Shown piece by piece: positions 24,604 through 36,544 of a stretch of DNA of 64,000 nt. The stretch comes from Ophthalmolycus amberensis (lineage: Eukaryota > Chordata > Actinopteri > Perciformes > Zoarcidae): contig JAFEUB010001384.1 of the NCBI GenBank assembly GCA_024529925.1, positions 62,001 through 126,000 of the forward strand, read 5' to 3'. The notes beneath the pieces were generated by a model, which was given only the letters and a program-made list of their open reading frames with translations, was not told where the DNA came from and did no database searches. Both the position numbers and the translations under genes were made by a program. The first letter of the stretch is position 1. Each line of letters begins with the position of its first letter.

Positions 24604-24710
24604 CTAAATAGCGCGGGTTAAATATTATTGTAATGTTTCGGACCTTTGCCCGAGGAGATTTTCTCAATCTGGACCTTTTGGAATTTTAGTTGAAGACCCC
24701 TGGTGTAGAA
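23649..24710. mobile_element. hAT-type DNA transposon with 8-bp target duplication
   Basis: The insertion is flanked by perfect 8-bp direct repeats, gtgtagaa, at 23649-23656 and 24703-24710. The element runs 23657-24702 with inverted ends CAGGGGTCTCTAACT and, on the other strand, CAGGGGTCTTCAACT. Eight-base duplications and CAGGG ends are the hAT signature. Inside at 23785 is a second hAT-like terminal motif (tagggttgcacggtgtatcgata), so this may be a composite or nested insertion. An AT repeat lies at 24562-24599. Confidence 0.88.
24079..24260 (+). pseudogene. BED zinc finger relic of a hAT transposase
   Basis: One frame reads IWKYFGYIADSEGKPTDLQR then PVCKTCFKATQTK, a TGA stop, and GNTSNMAKHLSDRHPQLFKE. 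The CxxC at 24146-24157 and HxxxxH at 24206-24223 are the ligands of a BED finger, the DNA-binding domain of hAT transposases (ZBED family). The in-frame stop lies between the two halves, and no catalytic domain remains before the AT repeat. It is a dead fragment. Confidence 0.8.
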
Positions 24711-25079
24711 CAACACGGGGACTCCGTGGTCTGATCCAAGACGCAAACTTATTGATTACCTTTCAACCCTGACCTAGGCTGCACATGCCAGATCCACTCC
24801 GTCCTTTCTTTCTTTTCACAATAAAAGCCCTAGACATATATGGTGCTTAATTGTTTACCAGAGGGAACTACAATTCCACTCAGAGCATTTCACTATAAGG
24901 AAACTTAATAAAACAGCTTACCATAGTTTACGCTATAATACAGTTGACCTCAGACAGACTACCAGACGCTGCTCTGGGTCAATAGGATGCTGGTAGTTGG
25001 TCCTCTGCCTGCGCATATCTGTATTTTTGCATTTTCTTGTTTATTTATCATGCCCCCGGTATGTAAAGGCCTTAAACAG

Positions 25080-25145
25080 GTTGTAAAGTGGTGCTAAATG
25101 CTAATGTTAGCATGCTAACATGATTACAATGACAATGTTTACATG
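25080..25145. repeat. fragment of a teleost interspersed repeat ('gctaatgttagcatgctaac')
   Basis: The sequence has the 'gctaatgttagcatgctaaca' motif, seen in many fish introns. It is likely related to the longer copies at 49436-49625 and 61380-61690. Confidence 0.45.
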
Positions 25146-25834
25146 CAGGTTATATTTATATATATTTAAAATTGTATACGCCTTTACGTGCGAACATCTG
25201 GGTCTGACTAAGCCTGCACAGATGTTTATTTTTTTAAATACATCTGCTGTCCTTTTTTAAATCCCTAAATATTAATAAATCACATCAACCCTCTGTGTCA
25301 TCCCTAGAGCCACGCTGCTAGTGTGGCGAAAAACAGCATTAGCTCGCTCGTCACTGCAGCAAATGGATAATTGTTGCAGCTGTGAATATTTTTCAGTCAG
25401 TATATGGGGAATGACCAAAATAAATGTCTAGAAATCTAGAGGAAAAGACAGGAAACAGAAAGATGGAAAGAGAATGACAAAGAAAGAAACAAAAGAGGAG
25501 TGTCAAACGGAAATAAAATAGAAGGGTGGGTGAGGGTGGGATTTCCTCTGCAGCAGCTGGGAGAAGTTGACATCACTTCCCTTTGGGTGGAAAAATCTCG
25601 AAAGTGATCCAACTCCTTCAGCCTCCGTCTCTCTCTTTGCTTTATTGAGTCAGGTAAGCAACACCAGGTCTGAAACTGATTGACTGGCTGTTAAATGTCT
25701 AATCCGCCATTCACTCATATCAGCATGTATAAAATACAATAAATAATGCCCACAAGAGAGAGAAAATTGTGGTCACATTGTCACATTTGAGTACCCTGTT
25801 AGGTTTTTAGCCTCTAGGATTGGCAGTGGCGGTC

Positions 25835-25960
25835 GACCAGGCAGTCTATCAGTCCACCACTTTCATCCAGACGGAAATATCTCAACGACTGTTGGATGGT
25901 TTCCCTTTCAAATTTTGGAAAGCTATTGATGATCTCCAGAGCTGCTGCCATTAGCATTTA
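25835..25960. repeat. fragment of the same interspersed repeat family
   Basis: It contains 'atatctcaacgactgttggatggttt', close to the 'atatctcaactactattggatggattgcc' of the 49.4-kb copy. Confidence 0.5.
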
Positions 25961-27538
25961 GCTCAAACACTGCGGTGTCTAAGGATAGACTCGCAGAGCT
26001 GCTAGCATGGCTGTAGACTCCAGGTCAAGATCAGGAGTAGTGTATTGTACTCTCAGGGTTGAGACCTTGGTGACATTCTGCCCTGCTTCAGTGTGTTTAA
26101 CCATATTGGGTGGTCAATTCCTTCATGTATGTTTTCTCTTGATGTTAATATAAAATGTGTAATCGTCTGCATAGAATATTAAGTGATATATTGTACAAAG
26201 TTTTGCCTTTACAAAGCTTTGACACAGCAGCAGAGGCAGCATAGATGGGACCCGGGAGCACTTGATTTACAAGCTTATGCAAAGCCTCGGCCTCAGAGCA
26301 TGCTGGGTACTGTCTGTGGTGTGTGATGGAGCTGGATCTGCATCCCATAATATAGCTGGTTAATGTGTTTTTGGAAGGCCACAGTTTGGCAGTGCGCCTG
26401 GCCGCCTGTGGTTCGCTGGCCTCTGTTGCTGCTGCTTTAAAGTGTTGTTTGTAATGCTGCGTGATATTACACTTATCATGGGCGAAGCCGTGTCCTGTTT
26501 AGCTCGACTCTGTAACCCTCATTTATATAGGAGGAGACGTGCTGGGTGTGCCTTCTGATTCAAGGCAGAAATAATACATTGAAAAAAGACAACAAAGGTA
26601 TGGGAGCAAATGGTAGGTTTGAGTGAATCACAGTGAAGGCTTTAATTACAGATTTGGTTGAGTAGTGTTCTCAGTAAAACGTGTGCAAGGAAGGTGGCAG
26701 AGGACGGATTCAAGAATAGTATAGAATAATCTATATTATTGGTTGTCATAGAATAGTTTAATTCTGTGAATGTGTGTTGCTCAAACCAGAACGGCAGATG
26801 GTTGATGGCTGATTACGAGCGGATTGATTTTGACCTAATTACAACAAATAACCAAGCAGGCTGCTCTACTTCTACTTCTGGCTTCAACACTGCTCAGACG
26901 TCAAAGTGCATCCAGTGTGGTCGGCCCCCCCAGTCGTTTCTCAGCTTTGGAGAATAACGAAAAACACCCTCTATGTGCAAAAAGTCCTCCCAGTTGCACA
27001 CATTAGACAAGTCATGTCCTTAGAAAATACAGAACTAGGAAGTATAAGGGGATAAGGAAAAAATAAATAAGGTGCTGATAAAATCTTTTGCACTTTGGGA
27101 AACACTTAAGGTAGCCTCAGTGGCGACTTATCTCCACTAATAGTACAGAAATGTGCAGAGAAGAGTGTTTTTGAGGCAGGGAGGCCCGATGGATACTTTA
27201 TCTTGTCGGTTTTTTTCTTACCGCATTCATTACTTCCAGACTGGATGATTTGTTTGGATCATATCTCCCTCTGCGTTTTTTTCTTCTTCTACCGCATCTA
27301 TCTAACAACACACATTTTTCAGCCTGGCTTTTCTTGTCGTTTTTTTTTACTGCATTGAAAACCCCAACAACAGCAGCTGTTTGGATTGTGAGCAATATTT
27401 GATTTCTTGATTTGAAGAAAATATGTTGCATATTACTCAGAGTAATCCACAGGCGCGTGATCTGATTCGCATCCAACCAACAACCTCAACCACCCACTGA
27501 CTCATCAGAGGGCCTTACACCTGTTCTCTGGGCCTCTC

Positions 27539-27541
<3 letters not shown>

Positions 27542-27582
<41 letters not shown>
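27542..27582. repeat. (GT)n microsatellite
   Basis: About 41 bp of uninterrupted (GT)n. The Val-Cys repeats of overlapping open frames are artefacts of it. Confidence 0.95.
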
Positions 27583-27583
<1 letters not shown>

Positions 27584-29977
27584 TGTTCGAAACAGTGGGA
27601 GGAAGACAGCTGTCAAAGCTCACAGTCCCCTGCTAGTTCTTGTGAACAGGTGCGAGGGGGTGGAGTCCGAGAAAAAACTCCCATCATCCACTTCTGTCAC
27701 CGCCACTTACCATTTCGCATTACATCTTGGAAATCTCCGGTTCATGGTGGGCTTGTGGCGTTAGAAAATATGAAGAACAAAGGGTAAAATGATTTGCATC
27801 AACTCCCGAAACCGCCACTGTCAAGGCTGAGCTCTGCCGCAGCACAGGGTCGAAGGTCAGTGTAGTTTTTACGTTTGGATTGTTGTCATGTCCACTTTGT
27901 TCTAGCGGACACATGCTTTTGATGAGGTCATGAAGCGGCCGTACGTACGACATCGCCCTGTACGAGGCCCTGTGCGCAGCTGCTGTTCAGGGATTTGCTC
28001 TGGGATTTTTGACGGGTACGACTGTCGTTATTCCACAGAAATAAAGAGGAAAACAGGTATAACCCCGTGCCAGCTCCCTCTGCGGCTGAACTCAAAGAGC
28101 CCGACAGCATCTGATGCAAACATTAACAGACATTAATACCCTGAATAAGCGCTAAACCGCTGACGCCTCTGATTCAGACATTCAGATTCAGACATGAATA
28201 ATGGTCAGTTCCGCAGCTCTTTCAAGCCCCGTAATTAAAAACGATTGATATTTTACAGCCCAGTTCTAGGATCTGTAAAACACTTTGGGAAAAAAGCACA
28301 TTTCCATTTTTAATCAAATGATTGCTGATTCGTTCATCCTCCCAGGTTTAGAGTGTGCTAATGAGTGAAATCAAACGCTCATCATCTGAGCAAATGTGTG
28401 GTAATTTACAGAACTCACAGACACTTGAGAGCTGCTGATTGAAATAATGTTATCGTGTGTTTTTGTGTAACTTTAGTGTGAGTGCCGTGCTCCCGTAGTG
28501 GCTGATACTGAGATCCTGATTACCTCGATCCTTCCTGACTCTTAGGGCTCAGCGGTCCTTGATTCAGTGAGTAGGCCTCATATTAGGAGCACCCGGCTGG
28601 ATCGGCCCACCGACGTTTGTATGTCTTTCGTGGTCAGCAGGGAGGTCTGTGGCTGTGCCCCCAGTCGCTTGTTTGTTATTGCAGTGGAACAGATTCTTGC
28701 TAAAATGAAGGGCCACTCCCAGCGCGATCCTTTGTCCCATCTCCCGGCCCCCCGACGACACCGTCCTCCGAGCAGCCGAGTGCTCTGCCTCGGGATCCCT
28801 ACAGTGCCCGCTGCAGCTGTTGGTGCAGACCTTTATTCTGCAACTCACACTGGGAACTTCCTCTTTCTCATATGCTCATTTGCTCTCATATGAGCAAAAA
28901 TGTTCGTGAGGGACAAAGAATAACTTCCGCTTTTCTCTTGCAGAAAATAGACATCAGGAGTGACGCCAAAATAACAAACTCGGCCAATGATTTCATCCAG
29001 TTGTTCTTGGCATCTGGCTAAAGTAAGCTACATCTGTAGCTGTGTGCGATCTTCCTCTTTTAGCTTGGCCTGGGACATTATCAGTACATGTCCTTACATG
29101 CACAAAAAAAAACAGTGCCGCTGCGTATGAACGTGGTACGGTGTGCAGACTTCTGGGTGGATTGCTTGTTATTCAAAGAGGGGGCTTGAAAAAAGAAGAA
29201 GACATCTGTGTGTTTTAATAGTGTGTTCAAACCCCAACATGGCTCGTGGTGGGTTGCAATTGAATACATTGATGGTTAAGGAGCACTGGGACTTTAAGAG
29301 GAGCACTGGGATCTTAGGCCATGGGTTTACAGTGAGTGCAATGGTTGTTTTTTGTGGAAGATATTGAATGTGTTTGATTCAGGTGGGGGAGTGGGGACTC
29401 ACTCGAGCACACACACACACATCAGTTTGCACATACTGGGCTTGAATCTGTCTGCGTGCTGATCTCTGAACAAACACATGGTACCTGAAGTCACTTCTAA
29501 CTTTAAGGCTTATGCAGAATGCTGCAGAAGGTCTTTGTAAATATCAGTGTCCAGTTGGGCCCCGGGGGACTAATGCTCTGCCATGAAAGCTGCTTTTTTT
29601 TTTTGCGGCGCATCAATAGCATTTTCTAGATGTCATCTTCTCTTGAATGAGATTTTGACTTCAGCTCTGCTCCCAGACCTTTTAAAACGCACAAACAGCG
29701 GCTGTAGTCGGGACAGTCGGCCATTGATCCGCCAGTCCTTTTCACACCTTCTCAAATTCCCAGAAGTCTTTTCACTGATGTCGAACAGACCTGCTTATGT
29801 CTCAGAGGAGGGAATGAAAACACATTATTTCACAGCTGAAACGCTCTCGTTGAGAGAATTTCCAGATTTTAAAATGTCAAGATTCCTCCAGGTACCTTCA
29901 TGTTTCCATCAGTTAAACCGTTTTAAGATTAAGATTGCTGTATTTCAGTGTTAACGCAGCGTTGTTGTGTCTTCCAG

Positions 29978-30123
29978 GATCCTCACGGCCTCCAGCGTTC
30001 CCCAGTTTGCCCAGCAGAACCAGCAGTGCCACCAGCTGTCCCTCCGCAGCTAACAGAGACTCTGGCAGCGACATAGACAGCCTCCTGAACGCAGAGCCAG
30101 GATATGACAGCGTCTTCAGAAAG
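29978..30123 (+). CDS. akap13: akap13 exon 8, Ser-rich linker
   Basis: The acceptor is gtgtcttccag and the donor is agaaag|gtcaga. Phase 1 in, phase 0 out, 49 codons. It reads GSSRPPAFPSLPSRTSS..., then NRDSGSDIDSLLNAEPGYDS and VFRK. RDSGSDIDSLL matches the mammalian RESGSDSDLFHSPSDDMDS segment upstream of the Ser-rich region. An 18-G run lies 31 bp past the donor. Confidence 0.9.
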
Positions 30124-30356
30124 GTCAGACTCGCCGTTTTTCTTTTTGTATGTTGGGGGGGGGGGGGGGGGGTCGGTAGAAAAGCTTCACCTCCAGGACG
30201 GACAAACTGGACCCACGACTGGAGTTTTGCTGGTTCTATCCCCTTAATCCACATTGCAATGAAATTATAATAATGTTTGTTGAGTGGTTGTTCAAATCCC
30301 TGTTTTTTGGGGTGCATAAATGAGCTAGAACAAATTAAATCGACAAAAAACATCAA

Positions 30357-30387
<31 letters not shown>

Positions 30388-31253
30388 CACCACTCTTATT
30401 TGTGTTTCTGTATGAGTGTTAACCGGTGAGTCACAAAACCAACCCCGCAAAACAATCAATAAATACATGTTAAAATAAGAGTCGATGAAGTTAGATTTAG
30501 CCGGCCCGTGAATACAGAGTTCAATAACTTTTATCAAATCCTCGAGTTTGCCCACACTGAACAGCAAGCACGTAGTTTGTTTTTTTGCCCCTGCAACTAG
30601 CCCTATGGGGATTATATGTAGTTATTTTGTCCGTCCGCGCTTGGCTTTTCATCCATCAGCGCCCCGAGGCTGAGATGCCAAACATCTACTCCGCATCTTT
30701 TTTCATAAGCCGGCAGCTCTACACCGCTGCTGGGGAAGTGCAAGCCGTGGTCCCTGCTGTCACTCGGTCTGTTTGATGCCAGGTGGCCTTTTGGTTCACG
30801 TTGAAATACTTGTGTCTCAGTTTTTCTGAATGTCCCTTTTGTTGTAGACAACAATGGGGGGGGGGGGGGGAGAATCAGCGCAGAGAACATCGGCTGCCTG
30901 GTAGTTTGATGCTGAGGGTTAGGACCAGCAGCTTAACCCAGCTTCAGTGAGAGAGGATTCATGTCCTCTCTGCACTCTGAAGGGAAATTCTCTTACTTTT
31001 GCAAGACACAATGCCTGTTTCATAACCCTAAGGATCTCTATCGATCCCGGTAATACGTCAGCCTGAGCATCCGTCACGTGCCCTTGAGCAAGACAGCGTA
31101 TCTTTTCCATGCTCACTAACTGTGAGGATACGAGCATCATCTACGAGCCTAAAACATGAAATAAAATTTAAAACCCATGAATCTTTTTTTTAAACTCTAG
31201 AGCTGTGAGTCCTGTGACTCACAAATATACGCTGCAGTCACATGCCCCTGAAT

Positions 31254-31297
<44 letters not shown>

Positions 31298-31466
31298 CCT
31301 CTCGCTCCCACAGGAAGTCGTGTCCCCAGCATGAAGCGGATCTTTCATTCCCAGCTCTCCAACAGAAGCGGCTCTATGCTCGGCTCTTTCGCTGCAGCTG
31401 GCAGCACAATAGGCCCAGTTAAAGCTCACACCTACAAAAAATTAGCTCTTAAATGAACCATCCCAT

Positions 31467-31511
<45 letters not shown>

Positions 31512-31909
31512 CGCAGGAGCTCTTTCCCATCAGACCCAGGCTGAAGAGTTATAAGAGTATACCATTTGTTTTCACGCCATTTTTTATGGCTTATATTACA
31601 GTCACATCGTTAATTGTCTTACCTAAGAAGAAACATAAATAAATATATATATATATATATATATTCTCCCTGTGGAAGGTATGTTTTCACAAGGTTGCCG
31701 TCATTTATTGGCGTTTGTTTTAATGTCAGTGTTGCTATAAAGTGGCTCTGGCTCATTATCCCTAAGCTTTGCCATTTGGTCCTCATTACACTCCATTCCT
31801 GTGGAGTAACGAGCTCTCCAGCATGTTCTCAGTGTATCACATGCTTCAGTGAAGAAATGCTGATAAATATACAAAGTGATCTGCTCGCTAATTGCAATCA
31901 TTTGAAGGA

Positions 31910-32500
31910 CATCTGTTCTGTTCTATCCTACTGTATTTTATGCTGCTCTATTCTATTGTATTCTGCTATATTTGATTCAGTTCTGTTCTATTGTATTCTG
32001 TTCTATTCTACTCTATTCCATTCTGTTCAGATCTGTTTTATTCTCTCCTGTTCAACTGCATTCTGTTTTGTTATATTTCATCCCTTTCTGTTCTGTTTCA
32101 TTCTATCCTATTTGTTTTAAATTATTTTCTATTCTATTCTTTTCACTTCTATTGTGTTCTATTCGTCAGTTATGTGCATTCCATCCCATTTCATTCTGTC
32201 TTGTTTGTTCTGTTCTGCTCTATGGGGGTCGACCGTGGCTCACTGGGTTAAGAGGGTTGTCTGGTAACCGCAGGGTCAACGGTTTGATCCTCGACTGGGA
32301 CGTGTCACGTGTCGTAGTGACACTGAACCCCCGGCTCCCCGGGCGCCTATCATTGGCAGCCCACTGCTCCCTATATACAGGGATGGGTCAAATGCAGAAG
32401 TCAAATTTTGAGTATATGACAATAAAAATGGTTTCTTCTTCTCTACTATTTTCTGTTCTATGCATCCCATTATAAAGCATTCTATTCTGTTTGGTTCTGT
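31910..32500 (+). repeat. degenerate TTCTA/TTCTG pyrimidine-rich tandem array
   Basis: From 31910 to about 32222 the + strand is built of variable TTCTATTCTG-like units. It resumes at about 32435 to 32500 after a SINE insertion. The array is nearly free of G except in TTCTG units. Confidence 0.85.
32223..32438 (+). mobile_element. tRNA-derived SINE inserted in the TTCTA array
   Basis: The head has an RNA polymerase III A box (gtggctcactgggttaag, about 32234-32251) and B box (ggtttgatcctcg, 32281-32293). A unique body with 'cccactgctccctatata' follows, and the 3' end reads 'caaatgcagaagtcaaattttgag' (split here as two overlapping phrases) and 'gacaataaaaatggtttcttc'. This layout is that of fish tRNA-like SINEs. 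It appears shortened in the middle. Confidence 0.75.
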
Positions 32501-32839
32501 CAACATTATGTTCTTCATCTCTGCGGCTGGTAAAATAGTGAAATCAGCTCATGTCTTTTATTTTGTTCCCCAGTTACTGTAGCTAGATGATGTTTCAGGG
32601 TTAAGAGTTCCACTTCCTGTGTGGCTCTGAGCGCTGCCAATCGTAGTGCTCTTAAATGTGGAAGTGAAGTGAAAGCAGCTACTTTTACACATTTCATTTA
32701 GTTCGCTCATTTTTTAATTTGATGAATTAATTCCTGTGGCTTCTTTTACTTTGGCAGTTCCCCATGAGCACATGATGCTGGGCAATTAAGCTTTTCAATG
32801 ATAATAATATGTGTATTGATATTTCTTGAATGCCTGCAG

Positions 32840-33192
32840 AATGATGAACCAGTGACAGGAGGAGACAGCGCCAGCGAGGTCTCCGTCTCCTGTTCCTCCA
32901 CAGACGACGCCGCCAGCGTCGGCCCGTCCAGCTCCAGTCCCGAGGGCAGCCAGGGCCTGGAATGCAGCTGGAGCCCAGAGGAGGCTGGGGATCCGATCGC
33001 TGCAGGACTGGACAGTGGTGGTGGTGTTGGAGGAGCTGGGGAAGCTGAAGAAGAAGCCAAAGACAGAGTGACGGAGGTGCCGCGGCGCTCCAGTATCCTC
33101 CGGAACAGCATCCGCTCCCTGTCGCCCCTTCGCCGCCACAGCTGGGGTCCCGGAAAGAACAACGGAGGAGACGCAGACATGAACCAGAGGAG
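32840..33192 (+). CDS. akap13: akap13 exon 9, Ser-rich region with RRHSWGPGK motif
   Basis: The acceptor is gaatgcctgcag and the donor is gaggag|gtgaga. Phase 0 in, phase 2 out. The exon starts NDEPVTGGDSASEVSVSCSS, then TDDAASVGPSSSS, which matches the mammalian GSSSSTDDTASLD. It ends RVTEVPRRSSILRNSIRSLS, PLRRHSWGPGK and DMNQRR, nearly identical in layout to mammalian SLSPFRRHSWGPGKN...MNHRR. RRHS is a basophilic kinase consensus. From memory it is the PKA-dependent 14-3-3 binding site that inhibits RhoGEF activity in mammalian AKAP-Lbc. Confidence 0.95.
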
Positions 33193-36100
33193 GTGAGACG
33201 GGGAAAGCGGGCCTGATCATATTTGATTCTTCAACTGGAGTTGAACTGATGGAGAGACAGGAATGTTACTCCCTTGACCTCGAACACGGTCTGCCGGTGT
33301 TAGCCTGGTGTTAACCAGTAGATGTCAGTAGACCTGATGTGTGCACATGTCAGTGTCATTAGAGCTGGTCGGTGTCACTCCCTCTGTGCCATGTTGAGTG
33401 TTTCCTCCTCCTGCTGCGAGCAGCTGTGTTGCCATTTGTCTGGTGTTGTACGCACGCAAGAAGCATACACACAAAGACTCAGAGACACACACACTCGCAG
33501 CAACATGCACAGATGTAAACCCTCGACACATACGACTTCACACTCGAAGAGCACTTATTGAGAACTCATTAACATCGGGACCTTCCTGTCTTCGGTGCTA
33601 GAGCGGCAGCCTGTCATGGGCTGTCTACAGACAGAGTAGTCACCAGGCTTTAAAAGGCCTGTGCCGCAATGTTGGAGTGAAAACTGCTTTAGAATTTTAT
33701 CAGTTGCTATTTATACAATACCCAGGCTGGGCACAAGCAGCCGCTACCACCAAGCGTTCTGTATTCTTTCTTTATGGTGTAATGACAGAAAGAACCATAT
33801 TTCTTTAGACTGCAGGTGCCCTTTATAGATGACCACGGGGTACCTGGAGCACATGAGAAGCATGTTAACTGTGAGAGAAAGGCTCTTACTGCGGCTAAAC
33901 GTGCATGCTGCGTTAAGCAAACGGTCTGTACTGACATTTCTGTGACTCTAAACATATCTTGTTTAGTGTGCTCCCTAAGTGAGAGAAAAAACACTGCAAC
34001 AACTCAGCAATTAGTTAGAGTAACACATGTTAGAACCACTTCCTGCTTGATTTTTCCACTTCTACTCTTTTAGTCACATTATAAAGGAATAGTTTGAATT
34101 TTTTGGAAATACTTGCTGATGGCGTCTGTGTGATAAATATCAAGCAACAGCCAACAGCTTACGTTAGCATTAAGAGTGGAAACACAGGGAAACACCTCAA
34201 AAGCTCACCAGAAAATATGTTATACCTTGTTTTATTCTCGTGAAGTTGTACAAAAAGTGTAAAAATGACAATTCTTTTATTTATGTGTTTTTTTACTGGG
34301 GTTTTTAATGGGATTATGTTTCTTGGCCGCTTGCTCCCGGCCAAGGAATAATTTGGCACATAAACCCCCCCCCGTAAAACAGCTATGTGTCAGTTTTAAA
34401 CCTTTTCTTTTTTCTTTATTTCTTTTTATGCGCGACCTTTGGCTGTGCTGGTGGGTAGATTTTTGTAGCTTAAGGACAGAGCCAGGCTGTTTCCCCTTTG
34501 TGTTTCCAGTTTTTGTGCTAAGCTAAGCTAACCCTCTCCTGGTCATATTTCATAGACAGATATTATTAGTATTCCTTTAAGGTCATTTATTCCGAAGAAA
34601 TGCCATTGACATCACTCCTCCAACACGACCGGCCTGTGCCTCAGACCTTTATACACACACGCTAGCGCCCATAGATATCCAACCTACTAAAAAGATGATG
34701 GTTCCATCAGCAAGTAGTTCATTCATCCATTCATTATGTTCTTTTTGACCTGCCATCCCGCCATCTCACCCATCATGCACCACTCCCCCGTCTCTCTTTC
34801 TCATCCATCACCTCCAGCTCCAGTCCGTAGCCCTGGTGAGAGGAAGCCGACCTTTCACAGGAGAAGGTACTAATAAATCCCATTCATCAGCTCATGTGAT
34901 CTTAAGATTGACTTGTTTCTAGGTGACACGCATTGACACATTTATGTAGGATCGCCCCCATTTTTTTATTTATGAATGCTGGCTGAACTACTGCTGCATT
35001 GTGCTCCATCGCCGCAGGCAACTGATCTTAAAAATGTTCTTTTCACCCGTCGGAATGAGAAAGAAATGCTGTAGCAAATAGGAGGTTGAGACTGACCGGT
35101 GTTTTGTATTGCAGTGGTAGTAACACGCAGCTACACAGAAAGAGGGGAGTTTAGGTCTGGAGGGTCAGAGGACTGTACTGGTGAGAAGTTTCTGTTGAGC
35201 ATTTTTTCAAAAGTGTAAAGGTTTGTGTGCTACAGCAGTAAAAATAGGAGCTGTACTTGTTTTGTGCTGAATGGCTTTGTTGCCATTGAGGCAGGAGTAG
35301 TAGAGAGTAGTAGAAGAATCACACGTCGTTCACCATCAAGTGATCTTCTATGAACCTGAGTGTAGATAAAAACCCTCATCCTGGACTTACCATGAAGGCT
35401 GTAGAGGCGTCTTCAGTTAGGGTTGATGATAGCGGCCACAAGTGTAATGCAGACCGTTGGGATGGGACCTAAAGCTTTCAGGTTTCTGTGGAGCTTCTTT
35501 TTTTTTCCCTTCCGCTCTATATTCAGGAGGGTGGTCCTTCAATTTGAGAGCATGACTCATTGATTTCACGTTCAGTTTATGTGATGCTTCCCCTCAAAAC
35601 CCTGTTCTCGCACTACTCCTGAAACGTCTGCACTGAGATTTCTCCTCTGCGCATGGATTTTTCCTGCTATAACCCCCGTCACGATTCCACAACCAATAGA
35701 ATGCCGGGGGGAAGTTTCGACCAATGAAATGATGCAAATTCAAATGCTCTCAAATTGAAAGGCATCGCTCTTGAATAATGATGGGGGAAAAAGCTCGATA
35801 GGTTTCAGGAGTTCGCGGCATGACTTCAGTAAAGCCCTGGAGAAGTTCGAGACCAGTATGAATATTATTGTACAACCAACATTGATGTTTTCACTGTAAT
35901 CTATGCCAGTGGTTCTATAATGAGCCAATGGGAGGGAGTAGAGCAGTAGATGGACATTAAGGCCATTAAGTCATTCCTGTAATATTATTGTCAGTGCTCT
36001 GTGGTGGAGAGACGGTTTCTAAATGGCCTAAAACATTCTGTATCGTCTTGTATATATGCTGATACAGCTATATCTTTGATTAGTTGATAATAGCCAATAA

Positions 36101-36487
36101 TGTCAGCACGCCACCTCTGTATCTGTAAGGCTGTAATTTAGACATGGCTCTTATGGTCAGAGACCACTGCTTTAACCGTCGGGCCACATCTTCCACACCG
36201 GAGAAAGCAGTGGCTGCCGCTGCAGTGGTTAACTATAAGCTGACAGCATCGCAGTTCTGGGAAACGGCTTAAGTTCAAGTTTATTTCCTGTCTGCTGAAG
36301 ATGTTACCACAACACTGCCACAGGAAATGAACTTGATTCCTTTTTTACAGTGTTTATACTTGCCAATGTGAAGTCATACTTGGAGCAGTAGTTCACGTCG
36401 GTCCCAGAACATTATCTGCCATACTTGCTTCCCATCACTCCTCTTGATTATCCTAACTAACCCCTCCACCTCACACTCACACCTCAG
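33193..36487 (+). other. intron with a MITE
   Basis: The MITE occupies 34080-34580. The rest (33193-34079 and 34581-36487) shows no supported feature. Confidence 0.65.
34080..34580. mobile_element. teleost MITE with 'ttaaaggaatag' inverted ends
   Basis: The left end is ttataaaggaatagtttg and the right end is tattagtattcctttaa, which are inverted copies. The interior has 'aaaagctcaccag', 'gtacaaaaagtgtaaaaatgac', 'cttggccgcttgctcccggcc' and 'gtgctaagctaagctaac', all typical of a very common fish non-autonomous element. A second copy is at 53112-53480. No coding capacity. Confidence 0.75.
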
Positions 36488-36544
36488 CCGGTGCCCTCCT
36501 GATGCCCCCCACAGCCACGGCGTGGCAGTAGTTAGTTCCCTCAG
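36488..36544 (+). CDS. akap13: akap13 exon 10, 57-nt in-frame cassette exon
   Basis: The acceptor is cacacctcag and the donor is ccctcag|gtacag. Phase 2 in and out, 19 codons, reading SRCPPDAPHSHGVAVVSSLS. It fits the mammalian SSMSWCPSGVQYSAGLSADF segment by place, length and CP motif. Being a multiple of three with equal phases, it can be skipped without changing the frame. Confidence 0.75.

Larger units (their letters stand above)
22422..29977 (+). other. intron with hAT element and repeat fragments
   Basis: This 7.6-kb intron contains the hAT element at 23649-24710, repeat fragments at 25080-25145 and 25835-25960, a (GT)n at 27542-27582 and a weak exon candidate at 28944-29022. Most other sequence is unremarkable. 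Confidence 0.7.
30124..32839 (+). other. intron with G runs, AT repeats, TTCTA array and SINE
   Basis: Contents: G18 at 30155-30172; (AT)n at about 30355-30374; a G run at about 30857-30870; (CA)n at 31256-31295; (GT)n at 31471-31506; (AT)n at about 31643-31663; the TTCTA array and SINE at 31910-32500. Confidence 0.8.

Noticed and set aside
34818..34835. Possible tiny exon 'ctccagtccgtagccctg' before a gtgaga donor
   Set aside because: In the required phase it contains a TAG stop. A 9-nt version with donor gtagcc is too speculative.
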